Shown: positions 22,540 to 33,524, numbered from the stretch's first letter. The stretch is DNA of 64,000 nt from Calonectria ilicicola (GCA_020809705.1 CP085826.1:7812001-7876000), one strand, 5' to 3'. The notes: a model not told the origin generated them from the sequence alone. Numbers and translations are program-made.

Positions 22540-24146
22540 TGCCGCGTTGTTTCTGGCGCTACTAATGTGATATAATAGGCTTCAGACGTGGGGAAAAAAA
22601 CAACACTGCAAGGCACTGTGCTGGGGCGAGGGTCAAAAGTCAAAGACGATGATGTCTCTATCCTTGGGGACTTGGACTGGAATCTAAATTCTTTGCGTGA
22701 TCGGAGCGATGGCGTGCGAGATTTTTTCAAGGCAAAAATTACAAGGCAAGGGCAAGCGAGATGTCAATGGAGGAAAACCTGGAGCTCGCCGGCCGGGTCA
22801 CCTTTTGATGAAGCGAAGAGGACTCTGGGGATCAAAGGCCGAGTCGAAAAGCAATCCAGACGTGAAGAAGAAGAACGGTCTTTTTTAGAATAAACAGAGA
22901 CAAAATGCGCTCAGACGGGCCTCAATTTCGCAATCAGCGAGTCGAGGTAACCCAACGACACCACCCTTGTCCGCCTCTCTGCAGGCTCAGCTCGGTCCGT
23001 GACTCCGCGATGGGGGCAAGGTTGCATGTGGGTTCGCCGCTGTTTTGCCGGGCGAACCAAGAGGGCACGCTAATGCGGGTTTGGTTATCATTGCTGTGTA
23101 GGGATCTGCACAAGCAAGTCACACGATGTTGCAGAGTCGCACCAACCGGTGAGCAGGTGGGGGTGGTGAGCAGGTGGGGGTGGTGAGCCTGCCGGGAATA
23201 GCTTTACAGGGCAGAGCAGGGCCATGGAGGGCCATGGAGGGCGTGGGCGTGTGTGTCTGCTAAACTAATGCTTCGGCCATCACATGTGTGGCTTGTTTCC
23301 GCCGCACGGTTCGATATGCATCCACTGCAAGGCAAGACATGTCAAGATCAAGTTCAAGGTCAAGGGAGTTTCAACTCCTCACCTCACCTCTCATGCAGGA
23401 ATGATTGACGAGGAGGTTGTGGCTGGCGGCGGGCTGGCGGGCGCGACGGGCTAGTTCACTCGTGGTGTCGGTCATGGTGTTGCGACCACGGAGCCAGCCA
23501 GCCGCATTAGTAATTGGTTCTTCGTCATGAGCACTTCCACTTTGAGTCATAGTTTGGGTATGTGTGCATCCAAAAACAATGCCCGTCTGCTGCATGCCAT
23601 TCCTGTTGTAGAATCTTGGCCGCTGTCTTGAGTCCATGAGACGAGTCGTGTCTCAAAGTCAGATTCCATTCGAAGCGGTGTGATGTTCAAGGTGGGGAAG
23701 TTGTCTCTATTCTCGAAGTCTTCTCGCATTTTGTGTGAGTGGGACTGGCCGGCCCGGTTGTCCTTGTAGGGCGTTGGGCTTCCACCTACATAGGCCTATG
23801 CTTCGGGCGGGCCCTCTGGATAACCCATAGCATGCCTCGAATACAAGCAGTTGTTTTTCATCGGGCTTCCCGAGCCCGGGAATACCTTCAACTACACTTT
23901 TAAAGGGCTCAATTCGTCGTCGATTTAGCCTACGTGATGGCTGCAATGTCAGCTGAACCCCCACTGCCGTCTTAACCGAGCCAGGCAGCGAGCAAAAAAA
24001 AAAAAGATAAAAAATGCCACAACCAACAGAATACCTACATTGTTATATAATCCTAAAGCTTCCCATCAGCCACCTGCGATAAACAATATTTAGCGCTCAA
24101 TAAAGACGTACTTACCACATCATCGCCGTCTCGTCCACCCACCACT
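22540..24146. other. Intergenic, G-rich repeats, no gene seen
   Basis: No supported gene. It contains a 17-bp tandem duplication (23151-23188) and a 10-bp tandem duplication of GCCATGGAGG (23221-23240). Confidence 0.5.
23151..23188 (+). repeat. 17-bp G-rich tandem repeat, about 2.2 copies
   Basis: The unit GAGCAGGTGGGGGTGGT occurs twice head to tail, followed by a partial third copy. The G runs could form a quadruplex. No link to a gene is evident. Confidence 0.75.
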
Positions 24147-24383
24147 ATGCCATCCGAGCGCTTTGCCAACTACGAGCGCATTGTGCGCTGCACCGATGGG
24201 CACCTGTACACCACCATCTGGATACCTATGGTATCCTTCAAGGCGCTTCGTTTTGGAGAGAAGAGGGTACAACGCTGTCCGGTGGGCCGGCACTGGGCCA
24301 CGGTCACGAAAGTAGGTCCGGATGAGCTCACCCCACAGGAGTTGAGTGATGCATCCAAGGTCTATGACACTCAGCTGCCGTGA
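24147..24383 (+). CDS. Small conserved-looking protein with two Cys/His-type half motifs
   Basis: A 78-residue single-exon frame from the ATG at 24147. Two short clusters stand out: VRCTDGHLYTTIW near residue 14 and QRCPVGRHWATV near residue 42, separated by a basic stretch (FKALRFGEKR). The repeated pattern Cys-x2-Gly-His and Cys-Pro-x-Gly-x-His suggests a tiny metal-binding or zinc-ribbon-like fold. From memory, similar short proteins occur in other fungi and in actinobacteria, but this was not checked and no function is known to me. Confidence 0.65.
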   Translation: MPSERFANYERIVRCTDGHLYTTIWIPMVSFKALRFGEKRVQRCPVGRHWATVTKVGPDELTPQELSDASKVYDTQLP

Positions 24384-24658
24384 CATGAAGTATGTGCATC
24401 TTTTTGAACTTTTCGTGTTTTTATTCTTCTATTTTCGGCTGCCAGAGGCTGATTTACAACCGCAGGTTGGATGCCTGCAACAAGTCAGCTGCCGATTGTG
24501 GTCGGTCGGGCACACACCACAAAGTTAGACAGTTGTACATCTTTTCTTACAGCGGCGGCCATGATTAGTGAACCTGATACACAGCATAAATTAATACATT
24601 GTATTCTCTTCTTCTTATCTTGCTCGTCCTCGTCCCAATAACATGTGCGTGCCGAAAT

Positions 24659-25189
24659 CTAAAGGCTGAATTCCAGTCTGTTTCCGGCATAGTCACGCGC
24701 AAAAAACCGGTCAGGGTACTCTACCCCTTGTGCACCTTGTCATCATTGTTAGTCAAGGCTTGGCAGTCAAGATTGACCTGTCGTTTAATGAACTACTGAC
24801 CAGAATTGAGGTGCCCGGGTTTATCAATGGACAGGGGCGCGGCGCTACCTCCAGCCTCGAAGTGGTTCCAAATCTTGAGCTGCAGCTCAGCAAGAGCCTC
24901 CTTGCTCTGCAACTTGAAGCACGGGTGGCGCGAGGATTGAAGATCCTCGTTCCGCCCAAACGCGACATGCACCTGCTGGCCTGAGGACCCGATATCGAAC
25001 CTTGCTAGCGTGAGAGAGATGCAAAAAAGTCATGCCGGCACATGAGAAAACATACCATGCCAGGGTGCCCTTCTGCAGAACGGGCACGGTGCGTGGCGTC
25101 AAGCCCAGCGTGTTGGCGTAGAACTCATTTGCCAGCTCGAGCGTGCCTTGGGGCACCAGGATGTTGACGTGTGCGATGCCAACAATCAT
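24659..25189 (-). CDS. VOC-superfamily (glyoxalase/bleomycin-resistance fold) protein
   Basis: Three exons join in phase: 25056-25189, 24801-25000 and 24659-24735, giving 136 residues. The start is the ATG at 25189 (MIVGIAHVNILVP), because the HVN at the first strand is the usual VOC opening. Other landmarks are ANEFYANTLGL, QQVHVAFG and the final FFARDYAGNRLEFS, a textbook C-terminal VOC motif with the metal-binding Glu. Only one beta-alpha-beta-beta-beta pair set is present, so it should dimerise. An AGTAC microsatellite lies just upstream (about 25201-25217). Substrate unknown. Confidence 0.85.
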
Positions 25190-25217
25190 CTTCACAGGAG
25201 AGTACAGTACAGTACAG

Positions 25218-27159
25218 TATACTATGAAATACTTTTGCAAAAGGCCGTGGTCAGGTTTGACAAGCTCTTGACCGGGTGAGTGTCGTCGGGCGGGCAATTA
25301 TGTAGTGCGAGATTGCTTGCTCAAATCAGTCGTAGACAATCAACGCGGGGTAACACTGGTGCCAATCACGCAACTTGTCGGTGTTTATCCCGAGAAATTG
25401 TGCATGGCGCTAAAGAAAAACCCCGCGTATGACAAACTGCCAATTGTGCTTTTCCGCCCGCACTCCGGGTCGGGTTGCTATTCGCTGTAGATATCCGCCT
25501 GGCATCATTGGATGGATGCATTATTGGGTGCGGAGATTGACGTGCATTGAACGGAGGGACGGGGGGCAAGGGAAGGGGGGCCATTGAGACAACAAAGGAC
25601 TGCCCCCCCTGTTCCTGTCTATGTATTGTTGTGGGGTACATTCGACTTCAGAAGGATGCGGCCTCGATTAGTGAGACAAGTTGCAAACATGGACCATCCT
25701 GCAACTAACTAGTTGCTGGGCTGGGCTCTGGCTCTGCATTTGAGAGCGACAAGGCTATCGTAATGTGGAGGCATCAAGGCTAGCAACTGTAACCAGCGCA
25801 AGGACCGCCGCCCATTAGTTACTTGGCCGATCCGCCGTCGCACAAGAAGCTTAGATTGGGCTAGTCTCGGGTAAGTCTTGTCGCGATCCGTCCCGCTTGT
25901 CAGCCGATCTCGCAGCCAGTCACTAGAGATGCACCATCCCAATAATTCGGCCTACTATCGCTGCACTGCACGACGTGGCGAGCCGACGCCGGCGAAACCT
26001 TCTTCTATATGGCGTAGCACGGGTAGACAAGAGGTCTATGCGCCGTCCAGCCACAACTGCAACCCGAAATACGGATCAGAGTATCTGCCGGGCCTGAAAC
26101 CGCCTCTAAACTAGCAACAAATTTCGCCTCTTGATCATCTCTCTAGGACTCGAGTTGCCTTGTCCTAGTACGTTCCAAGCCAATTGCGTGACCTGCCCCC
26201 AGCCAGCTTGTTTGTTGCCGACCATAGAAAAATAAAGGTCAAAAACCATTGCATAATTACACAATTCCATTTCCCCTGCTCGTTGTATAACAAGCACATT
26301 CTGTAAGCGAGTCTCCATACCCTATATCTAGCCAATAGGTTATTCTCGAAATCAATGCGGGGTGAATTGGCCCCTGCACATTTGTAGCCCTAAGTATGAA
26401 GTTGAAACTGTGTTTTATTTCTCTTTTTTTTAAAAAAGAAAAAATTGTTTTCCAAGCAATAAAATTCGAGTGTCAGGTTGCTCCATGGACGAAATGAAGA
26501 TATATAGGAGTAGGGCTTGTTTCCGGAAAGCGCTCTGGTCAGCCCCTACTGGAAAAATTACAAAAAGTCTATTCAATAAATTAGAGCAATGCTTTAGGGA
26601 AATTGTTGGACAAGGCAAATGTGGAGACTAGTTGTGGCTGGCCTCAATGGCCTCACGGCCTCAATGCGTTGTCGCAGCCCCACAACCAATCATAGTTGAC
26701 TGCTCTTTATTTCATAGAAATTAAGGCTCTTTCAATCTCTCGTTATGACCCAATGACCAAAGTATGATAGCAAAGTATACATATCCAATCGAAAGATGAA
26801 GTATCTTGTTGTGAGGACTGGGGTGGTGGCACCTGCGGCAGTCTTCTAGACGGTGATAGGTTCACTCGCCTGTCTGCACTGGTCGTGAGGTGCTAAAATT
26901 GCAGTGCTAGTTCACGTTGAGGCATATCACTTGGCTACCTCTTAATCTTAAAAGATGTATTAATAAACTAAGAACACCTACCACCTATCTGCACTAGCTG
27001 TGAGGTGCTAAAATTGCAGTGCATTTTTTTTGGGGCCTGTAGCTCAAGGCAATTATTACAAGAGTGAATCCAGATGGCTAGAGTCACATCATCATACAAG
27101 AATCCGTGTAAATTTCGTCTTTAAATTAGGCTCGGCCATTTACTCAGTAAGCATAATGC
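25218..27159. other. 1.9-kb intergenic region, no gene seen
   Basis: No open frame with family features. It contains the 35-bp repeat pair listed separately. Confidence 0.55.
26873..27022. repeat. Pair of 35-bp direct repeats with inverted ends
   Basis: Copies at 26873-26907 and 26988-27022 share TCTGCACT at the start and, after four differing bases, a common 23-bp block beginning GTGAGGTGCTAAAATT. Within each copy the ends are inverted (TGCACT against AGTGCA or AGTGCT). Origin unknown; they could be remnants of a small mobile element or regulatory elements 3' of the sugar transporter. Confidence 0.7.
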
Positions 27160-28704
27160 CTAGGCGCTCTCGACGTGATTGATAGCTCCGCCATCGCCCT
27201 TTGAGAGGCTCTCTTGTTTCACTCCATCGTATTGGTCTTCGAATACATGGGTTTCCCACTGGCGAACAGGAATCTGCTCAATAAAAAATCTCTCAACCTC
27301 ATGGATTGATCGCCCCGTCGTCTCTCCCACACAAAACCAGATATAAGCCAGGCTAATAAACGTCGTCCCCGCATACACAAAACACATCATCGGGCCCAGG
27401 TTTGCCGTGTAGTACATATACGGCGCAGTGAAGGCGATGATGAAAACGGTAATGAAGAAGGTGGATATTGAGAGTGAGACGATCTTGTTCCTGTTCCGAC
27501 CCACTGCCATTTCCGAGTTGATGGTGTATGCAAGCGGACCAAGAGAGAAGTTGAAGCATACGATGACAACGTAAGAGAATACCACAATGGCAACACTGAC
27601 AGCAGACGAAAATTCTCCAGAGGAATTGCGTGTGGTCCCTAGGCCGCCTACGACGATCAACGAGACCCACAGCCCCAAGGTGGTGTACCACAAACTCTTG
27701 CGTCTTGAGATTCGGTTGCCAAGTACAACAGAGATCGCCACAGCGATAACCTGTAGTATATTTGTGATGAGAGAAATGGTGAATGCTTCTGAGATTCCTA
27801 TAGATTGTGCAAACACGACTCCGTAAGAATAAAAGAACTGGATGCCATTGATCTGTTGTGCCACCATTGCACCAGCCGAGTATATAACCTTCCGACGTTC
27901 GATTGGATCTATCAGCAATGAACTCCAGGATGATTGAGCATCCATCTGCTTCTCCCTTTCGACAGCCCCCTGCAGGACTTGGAGGTCTGAAGCTGGGTCA
28001 TAATTAGGCATACTCTTGTTGATCCTGCGTAGGGCCTTCTCGGCTTCTTCCCTCTTGCCTTTGCGTACATACCAAGCTGGGCTTTCAGGTAACAAGGGCA
28101 ACAGTAGGATCATGAGCCCAGGCAGGACTATGAGGATCCCGAAGGGAATCAGATATGAGTTCTTGTTGTGAATTGTCGAGGTCCCTTGGGTGATTGCGGA
28201 ACCAACAAGCTGTGAACAAGACTGCATGAGTTGGAACATCATGAGCGCAGGCCCACGAATTGCGGTCGGGGCCACCTCGCCCATGTATAGCAAGCATGTT
28301 ACAGTAAACTGTCCAATGCCTAGCCCGATCAAAATACGCCCCAAGACGATCAAGCCCTCCAAGCCATGCGCAGAGAGTTGCACAATGGCACCAGCAATAA
28401 TGCAGAGACTGGCGCAAAGAAAGACGGCGCGGCGGCCGAAGAAGTCGTTGATCGGGGCAGCCAAGAAAGCGCCAACAAGCTCACCAACGTAGATGATGGA
28501 TGCGGTTAGGGATAAAAACGAGGTGGTTAGAGCTGGTGTACCATCGGCGTTGGTTGTTTGGCCATAGTCGTTGATGAAAGGCGTCATGCCTTGTACGCCA
28601 GTGTAATAAATTTGGTCATAGCCGTAACAAAGAGCCCCAAAGGTGGAGATGGCACAAAAGAAGAGTGCCCACCTGTGGAACCTCCACTTTATATTGGTCT
28701 TCAT
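27160..28704 (-). CDS. MFS sugar transporter (sugar porter family)
   Basis: A single-exon frame of 514 residues. The ATG at 28704 (MKTNIKWRFHRWALFF) is preferred, because the frame upstream opens only with a non-ATG codon. It has twelve hydrophobic helices and the sugar-porter signatures: GYDQIYYTGVQG, NDFFGRRAV, GRILIGLGIGQ, LPESPAWYVRKGK, QQINGIQFFYSYG and GETTGRSIHEVE. The last resembles the PETKG-type motif. It is divergent from the anhydrosugar kinase gene across 913 bp. Inference: imports the sugar handled by that kinase, possibly levoglucosan or another 1,6-anhydrosugar. A general hexose or oligosaccharide carrier cannot be excluded. Confidence 0.93.
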   Translation of the reverse strand: MKTNIKWRFHRWALFFCAISTFGALCYGYDQIYYTGVQGMTPFINDYGQTTNADGTPALTTSFLSLTASIIYVGELVGAFLAAPINDFFGRRAVFLCASLCIIAGAIVQLSAHGLEGLIVLGRILIGLGIGQFTVTCLLYMGEVAPTAIRGPALMMFQLMQSCSQLVGSAITQGTSTIHNKNSYLIPFGILIVLPGLMILLLPLLPESPAWYVRKGKREEAEKALRRINKSMPNYDPASDLQVLQGAVEREKQMDAQSSWSSLLIDPIERRKVIYSAGAMVAQQINGIQFFYSYGVVFAQSIGISEAFTISLITNILQVIAVAISVVLGNRISRRKSLWYTTLGLWVSLIVVGGLGTTRNSSGEFSSAVSVAIVVFSYVVIVCFNFSLGPLAYTINSEMAVGRNRNKIVSLSISTFFITVFIIAFTAPYMYYTANLGPMMCFVYAGTTFISLAYIWFCVGETTGRSIHEVERFFIEQIPVRQWETHVFEDQYDGVKQESLSKGDGGAINHVESA

Positions 28705-29000
28705 GTTAAAAGTAGCTGGCCCAAGATTGTACAAGACTGGAAACCAGAAATGAGACTGGCGATTTGCCCAACTGGTTGAGAGGTCAACATCTTATTTATA
28801 TTCGCACGCGTGCCAGTGGCCTGATGCGCACTGTCCTCTCTGTAGACGGTAGCATTTGAGGGGTTTCGCAAAATCCGGGGTTCTGGGGTACAGGATGATG
28901 GCCGGGTCTTCATGTGTCCCTTTGCCCACTGACTTGGGCTAACCCGAACTTTCACACTCATTGGGCGTCGTGATGACAATCCTGGGGTTGGGTGGGTCAA

Positions 29001-29021
29001 TGTCGGGGAGCCGTCCGACGG
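29001..29021 (+). promoter_or_regulatory. Copy 1 of a 21-bp CGG element in the transporter/kinase promoter
   Basis: It begins TGTCGGGGAG and ends with CCGTCCGACGG (29011-29021), a perfect CCG-N5-CGG inverted arrangement typical of Zn2Cys6 dimers. It lies 297 bp upstream of the sugar-transporter ATG. Confidence 0.5.
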
Positions 29022-29350
29022 AGCATCCGACGTGATAGTGGGACTGCCCCTTTCCAATCAGACTAGAGAATTGGCTAGTGGGGACTAGATGGCTGTGCTC
29101 ACCACCAGTCCTACATCATTATTTTGATGTAGTGAGATGCAGAATGTGTTCTCAGCGGGTGCCTCAGTTCATCACTGACTTGCTTGATCTCATTGTTGAC
29201 CAAGGGATCGCTTGGCTAAACTTGACATCATTTTGCAACCAAAAAAAGCCAAATAGTTATGATAGCTTGAACAAACTCACAAGATCGACATGAATTCTCC
29301 ATGTTATGGGCCGTCATCTGTCAAAAGCGACCGGTGGGTCAAAAATGCCC

Positions 29351-29371
29351 TGTCGGGGAAGCCTCCGTCGG
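29351..29371 (+). promoter_or_regulatory. Copy 2 of the 21-bp CGG element
   Basis: It begins TGTCGGGGAA and ends CCTCCGTCGG (29362-29371). The first nine bases are the same as copy 1 and the length is the same. It lies 247 bp upstream of the kinase ATG, so each divergent gene has one copy nearby. Confidence 0.5.
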
Positions 29372-29617
29372 AACCCTTCCGGCAGTGTCACCATGTTGTT
29401 TTAGGCTAAAAAAAGTAGACATGAAATATCACCAATTTTGATGTGACGTCTTGGGGTTGTAGGCCCACTGCTTGGGTCACATTGCCAACAAGTTCTGGAG
29501 TTTGCTGTGACCTAGTTTATTCTTTGATCCCTATCTATATTTAAGTCCTAATTCCTCATAATGACCTCGTGAAACTCGCATTCTTCATTTTCTACATCAT
29601 CAGACACGATATTCATT

Positions 29618-30889
29618 ATGCCGTACATACTGGGACTAAATAGCGGATCGTCCTTTGATGGCGTTGATGCAGTCCTCTGCACCATTGATCTTGCCGAGGA
29701 TGGACACCCGACACGGCCAAAATACATCGACGCCCTGACCATTGACTGGCCCGAGGAACTACAGCCCCAGATTCTGCGTGCCTTCAACAACGAACTATCT
29801 CTTTTCGAGATGACTCGGCTGAATTATGCAGCCGGGGCCGTCTATGCTGAGGCAGCCAACACTCTGATTCAAAGGGTAGGCGTGAAGGCCGAGGATATCG
29901 ATGTGATAGGTTATGATGGCCAGACAGTGTACCAAGAGCCAGCGGACCGAGAAAAGGAAATCGAGTATCTGAAGAGTGGCAATAAGAGCCTCGTCGACAT
30001 TTGGCTCAAGGGAGGTTATCCTTGTGGTTTCTTCATCGTAGAGTCCGGAGTGGTGGCCGCTCTGACCGATGTTGACACAGTCACTCAATTTCGCCCCCTC
30101 GACCATGCTCTGGGCGGCAATGCAGCACCTTTAATGCAGTACCTGGATTTTGTCTCATTCCGCAATGATGGGCCAACTGTCACCCTCAACATTGGAGGCA
30201 TCGCCAACCTTCAGTTGGCAGATGCTGATCGCTCCAAGATGATGGCCTTTGACACTGGCCCAGGCAATGTCATGATTGACCATGTTGTCAAGGCGCGCAC
30301 CGGGCGAGGCTACGACAAGGACGGCGAGCTGGCCGCCAAGGGCACAGTAATTGAGCCCCTTCTTGAACAACTGCAACAACACGAATTCTTTTCGCGCAAA
30401 CCTCCCCGATCGGCTTGGCGTCTCGACTTTGGCGCCGACTTTGCTGATGAGATCCTGAAGCAGCACGCTTCGACTTCCACAGAGGATCTGCTTGCCACTC
30501 TGACCATGTTTACCGCCACCTCCATTACACGCGCTCTTACAGAATTCGTGCTGCCTCGAACATCGGTGCAGCGAGTCATAGCTTCAGGCGGCGGCGTTCG
30601 CAACCTTACTATAATGAAATTCTTGGGACAATTGCTGGAGAAGCAGGGCTTAAAGCTAGAAGTTTCTGACGCGTATGGACTTCCTGCACCGTACAAGGAA
30701 GCTATAAAATTTGCTACTCTGGCATTTTCTTGCAAGCGAGGAATCGCAAACAACATTCCTGCGGCTGGTGGAGCTAATAAATATGCGGTGCTGGGTAAAT
30801 TGACTTGGGCTCCTAGCAAAGCCAAATTCGGAGGACCTGTATCGGATAGGAACGAAAGAGTTCTGGGGCCAAACGGATGGACCCCTTGA
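29618..30889 (+). CDS. AnmK-family anhydrosugar kinase (levoglucosan-kinase type)
   Basis: A single-exon frame of 423 residues. Family motifs are all visible: GLNSGSSFDGVDAV at residues 5-18 (phosphate loop), FRPLDHALGGNAAP with the expected catalytic Asp near residue 162, NIGGIANL, FDTGPGNVMID and ASGGGVRN near the second ATP segment. Known family: bacterial AnmK opens and phosphorylates 1,6-anhydro-N-acetylmuramic acid; the yeast Lipomyces starkeyi enzyme of the same family converts levoglucosan to glucose-6-phosphate. A fungus has no peptidoglycan of its own. The GLN rather than GLM start and the neighbouring sugar carrier both favour the levoglucosan-type activity (inference). Use on scavenged bacterial muropeptide sugars is the alternative. 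Confidence 0.92.
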   Translation: MPYILGLNSGSSFDGVDAVLCTIDLAEDGHPTRPKYIDALTIDWPEELQPQILRAFNNELSLFEMTRLNYAAGAVYAEAANTLIQRVGVKAEDIDVIGYDGQTVYQEPADREKEIEYLKSGNKSLVDIWLKGGYPCGFFIVESGVVAALTDVDTVTQFRPLDHALGGNAAPLMQYLDFVSFRNDGPTVTLNIGGIANLQLADADRSKMMAFDTGPGNVMIDHVVKARTGRGYDKDGELAAKGTVIEPLLEQLQQHEFFSRKPPRSAWRLDFGADFADEILKQHASTSTEDLLATLTMFTATSITRALTEFVLPRTSVQRVIASGGGVRNLTIMKFLGQLLEKQGLKLEVSDAYGLPAPYKEAIKFATLAFSCKRGIANNIPAAGGANKYAVLGKLTWAPSKAKFGGPVSDRNERVLGPNGWTP

Positions 30890-30978
30890 AATTACACAGT
30901 CGCACTTTGTAATAAACTCAAATCTTTTGTCAAGTTGTGTTGCAAATAGGTGTGACTTGTGTTTAATGAACCGGTCAA

Positions 30979-33096
30979 TTACAAACTGGCCTCAAATCCC
31001 TGTCGCTCCTTTCTCAACAGCATCAGACTTGTTTTGACAACTACCGACTCGAAGGGAACTCTCTCAAAGACATCTTCTACGATATTTAAGAGACGGTCAA
31101 TTTCGTTCCCATCGAGCACCACTCGCAAGATCGGTGCTGACTTTAGTTGGACAATGATGAGATATGCTGCAAACAGCATTTGCATATCGCACCAGCTGTA
31201 GTAAGACCTTTCAACCTCACTTCCGACATCGAGGCGCATGCGATGCATGTAAATGATTAAAGCGGCAGCTTCGATGCAGTCACGGCACGACTCGTAGACC
31301 CACGGTACGTTGTCTAAATTGATTACGGCTGGGTCTGGTGGTCTGATACTATACTCCATATCTTTGTGCAAGAAAAAGTAAAGAACTGGTCGATGCAGAA
31401 GGAAAACGCAAGCGTAGTATCGGAGCGCAAGCTCTCGCTACAAATTTAATGATCAGTGCCGTTGCCATTATCGGGTGGAGTGACGCACCTGTCTCAGAGA
31501 AAGAACTTGCTCTCCTATTTTGAACGTTGCAATGTCTTTGGCAAACTGCTGTTCAAATGGCAAGGATCGATACCACTGCCGTAGTTTTTTGGCGTTACCC
31601 TCAACCAGATCTGCAATATCATGCGGTGCCGCGTTTGCTTTTTCTGGAGAGTAGAGCTCATGAAGGATCCCATTTAAGCAGTTTTTGAGCTTCAAGTTGC
31701 TTTCCAGAAAAAAGAGAATTTCCCACATTTCTCTTGGACCATGATGCACACTGTCGGAATTTGACAGTGCTTCTATGTTGCAGTTGAGTCCGTCGACAGA
31801 ACGAGAGGGGAACCCATCGAGCTCGGTTAGAATGTCACTGTTGATTTCAACATAAATTCTTTACCATCAGCACGAATTTTCGACTCACCCTTCAAGTATA
31901 CGATGAATCATTGCATACAGCTTGAGACGCTCCCTACACAAGTTGAATAATTGCGCGCGGTTATGAAGCTCAAATATGGAGAACGCACTCGTTACTTCTA
32001 TTTCCTACAGCCAGACGGTTGTGAATGTGAGGATCAATAGATTGTAATAGCCCTAAGCTGTGGAATGGTCTGCCCCAAAAACTCTCCAAGCAGACGGCCA
32101 TTACTAGTAGGGTACCAAGCGAATCTTCGGCTGGATTTGAATGAAGAAGCCAAGATCTCTCCATACAGAGAAGAAAACACAGCTCGGAAAGTGTCGCACC
32201 TGATGGGGCCATTTCCTCACGTGAGGAGTACCTCAGCCCGATGGATAAAAGCAGCAGTTGCTCTAAAGCTAGATTGCGCAATTCGAGTGATAATGCTGAG
32301 GATTCTCTTAAAGAGACAGGGGTTGTTGACTCGAGTGAAAACTTTGGCGAGCACATAACGAGGCATGCCAGAGCAGGCGGGAGCTCATGGATTCTCTGGT
32401 GAACAGTTTCGATGGCATGAAGTGCTTGAATGGCAGAAATTTCGTGCGTTGATCCGTGGCTATTTCCCAAAGCTCCAATTAAGAGGCCATCGGATGAGTC
32501 TGCCTCTTGAAGATATTCCATGGCGCGAACATGCATTGGGGGTATGTGTAGCCTGAGCTTCGGCCAGCCATCGAGCATTCTGTAGGATGCCGCTGTATGC
32601 AAATTTGGGGGCCGAGTGAAAGCTGATGTCTCAATGTCAATCCCGCCATCAATTCCACGAGAGCTTGGCGGGATGGTATTGTGCCAAGGAGAATGGCCCT
32701 CAATGGCTGCGATGCGTGCCTCGACTTCTTCCAACCGAGCGAGTATGGCTGAGTTGCTATGAGTAGAGTTCTGGATTAGACACAATGCTCGCCTGGGGAA
32801 TAAAACAACATTTAGAGGGTGCTGACCCATCTTGAGAGACCAGCGATGGTCGGTAGGTGCATTCTATGCTGTGATCTTGACAGTGGGTGCACGTCGGGCG
32901 AAGACCATCGCAGCGAGATTTGCGCTTTCGGCACGCGTCGCAAGCCTGGAATAACATAAGTCCATGTTGCTCTTGTGAAAGTAATTTGCTGAAGCCGCCC
33001 CAGGCAGCTCCGGAAAATGCCTACTATCATGGTTTTGGCCCTTAAAGATGCCATTGTAGCGATCGAATTATCGTAAGAAGTTGTGGCAATGAACAT
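30979..33096 (-). CDS. Zn2Cys6 transcription factor, putative regulator of the anhydrosugar module
   Basis: Exons in phase: 33025-33096, 32827-32945, 32792 leftward, then 31889-32004, 31489-31837 and 30979-31437. The binuclear cluster ACDACRKRKSRCDG...CTHCQDHSIECTYR is near the N-terminus, followed by a coiled-coil-like linker (ILARLEEVEARIAAIEG). The C-terminal half carries fungal-specific regulatory-domain features, including WEILFFLESNLKLKNCL and RYYACVFLLHRPVLYFFLH. Between about 32004 and 32104 the frame changes by one base: either an intron of 91 or 100 nt ends at 32005, or there is a one-base indel. The start could also be the ATG at 33054. It is tail-to-tail with the kinase gene, 89 bp apart. 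Confidence 0.8.
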
Positions 33097-33524
33097 GGCC
33101 TGCGAGTCGTGATGTTATTGGATCGCCGCCGTGAGAGACGCGAAAAGGCATGAGGCGTTTGGAGGGGGTGCTGGCCACTAAAAAAATCACGAGCTGGAAT
33201 ATGCACTACAGAAGGCTAGTTGACCTCGTTAGGCTCAATTTATAGCGCTCATTTAGTGGTTATTCCTGGTATCCCGATGACCCACTGGATGGCACGGAAG
33301 TTTGTAAAGTCCTGCTCCACATCTCCAAACCTCTAGCGAGTAGGCCTGACAGGCTCATGTGCTGGAGGCCATGAGCATAGCCCAACTCACACATCACAGG
33401 TCTTTGAACTTGGTGGTTTACAGGCCTTGCTCAAGCGCTGTCTACAGCGACGAAAGCCACATCATTTCTTGTCCTCAACGTTTTAAATATAGAAACGCAC
33501 AAACCCTTTTCATTCTGGGGACAC

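Noticed and set aside
23221..23240. GCCATGGAGG tandem duplication as a functional element
   Set aside because: Only two 10-bp copies in a G-rich tract, with no gene context.
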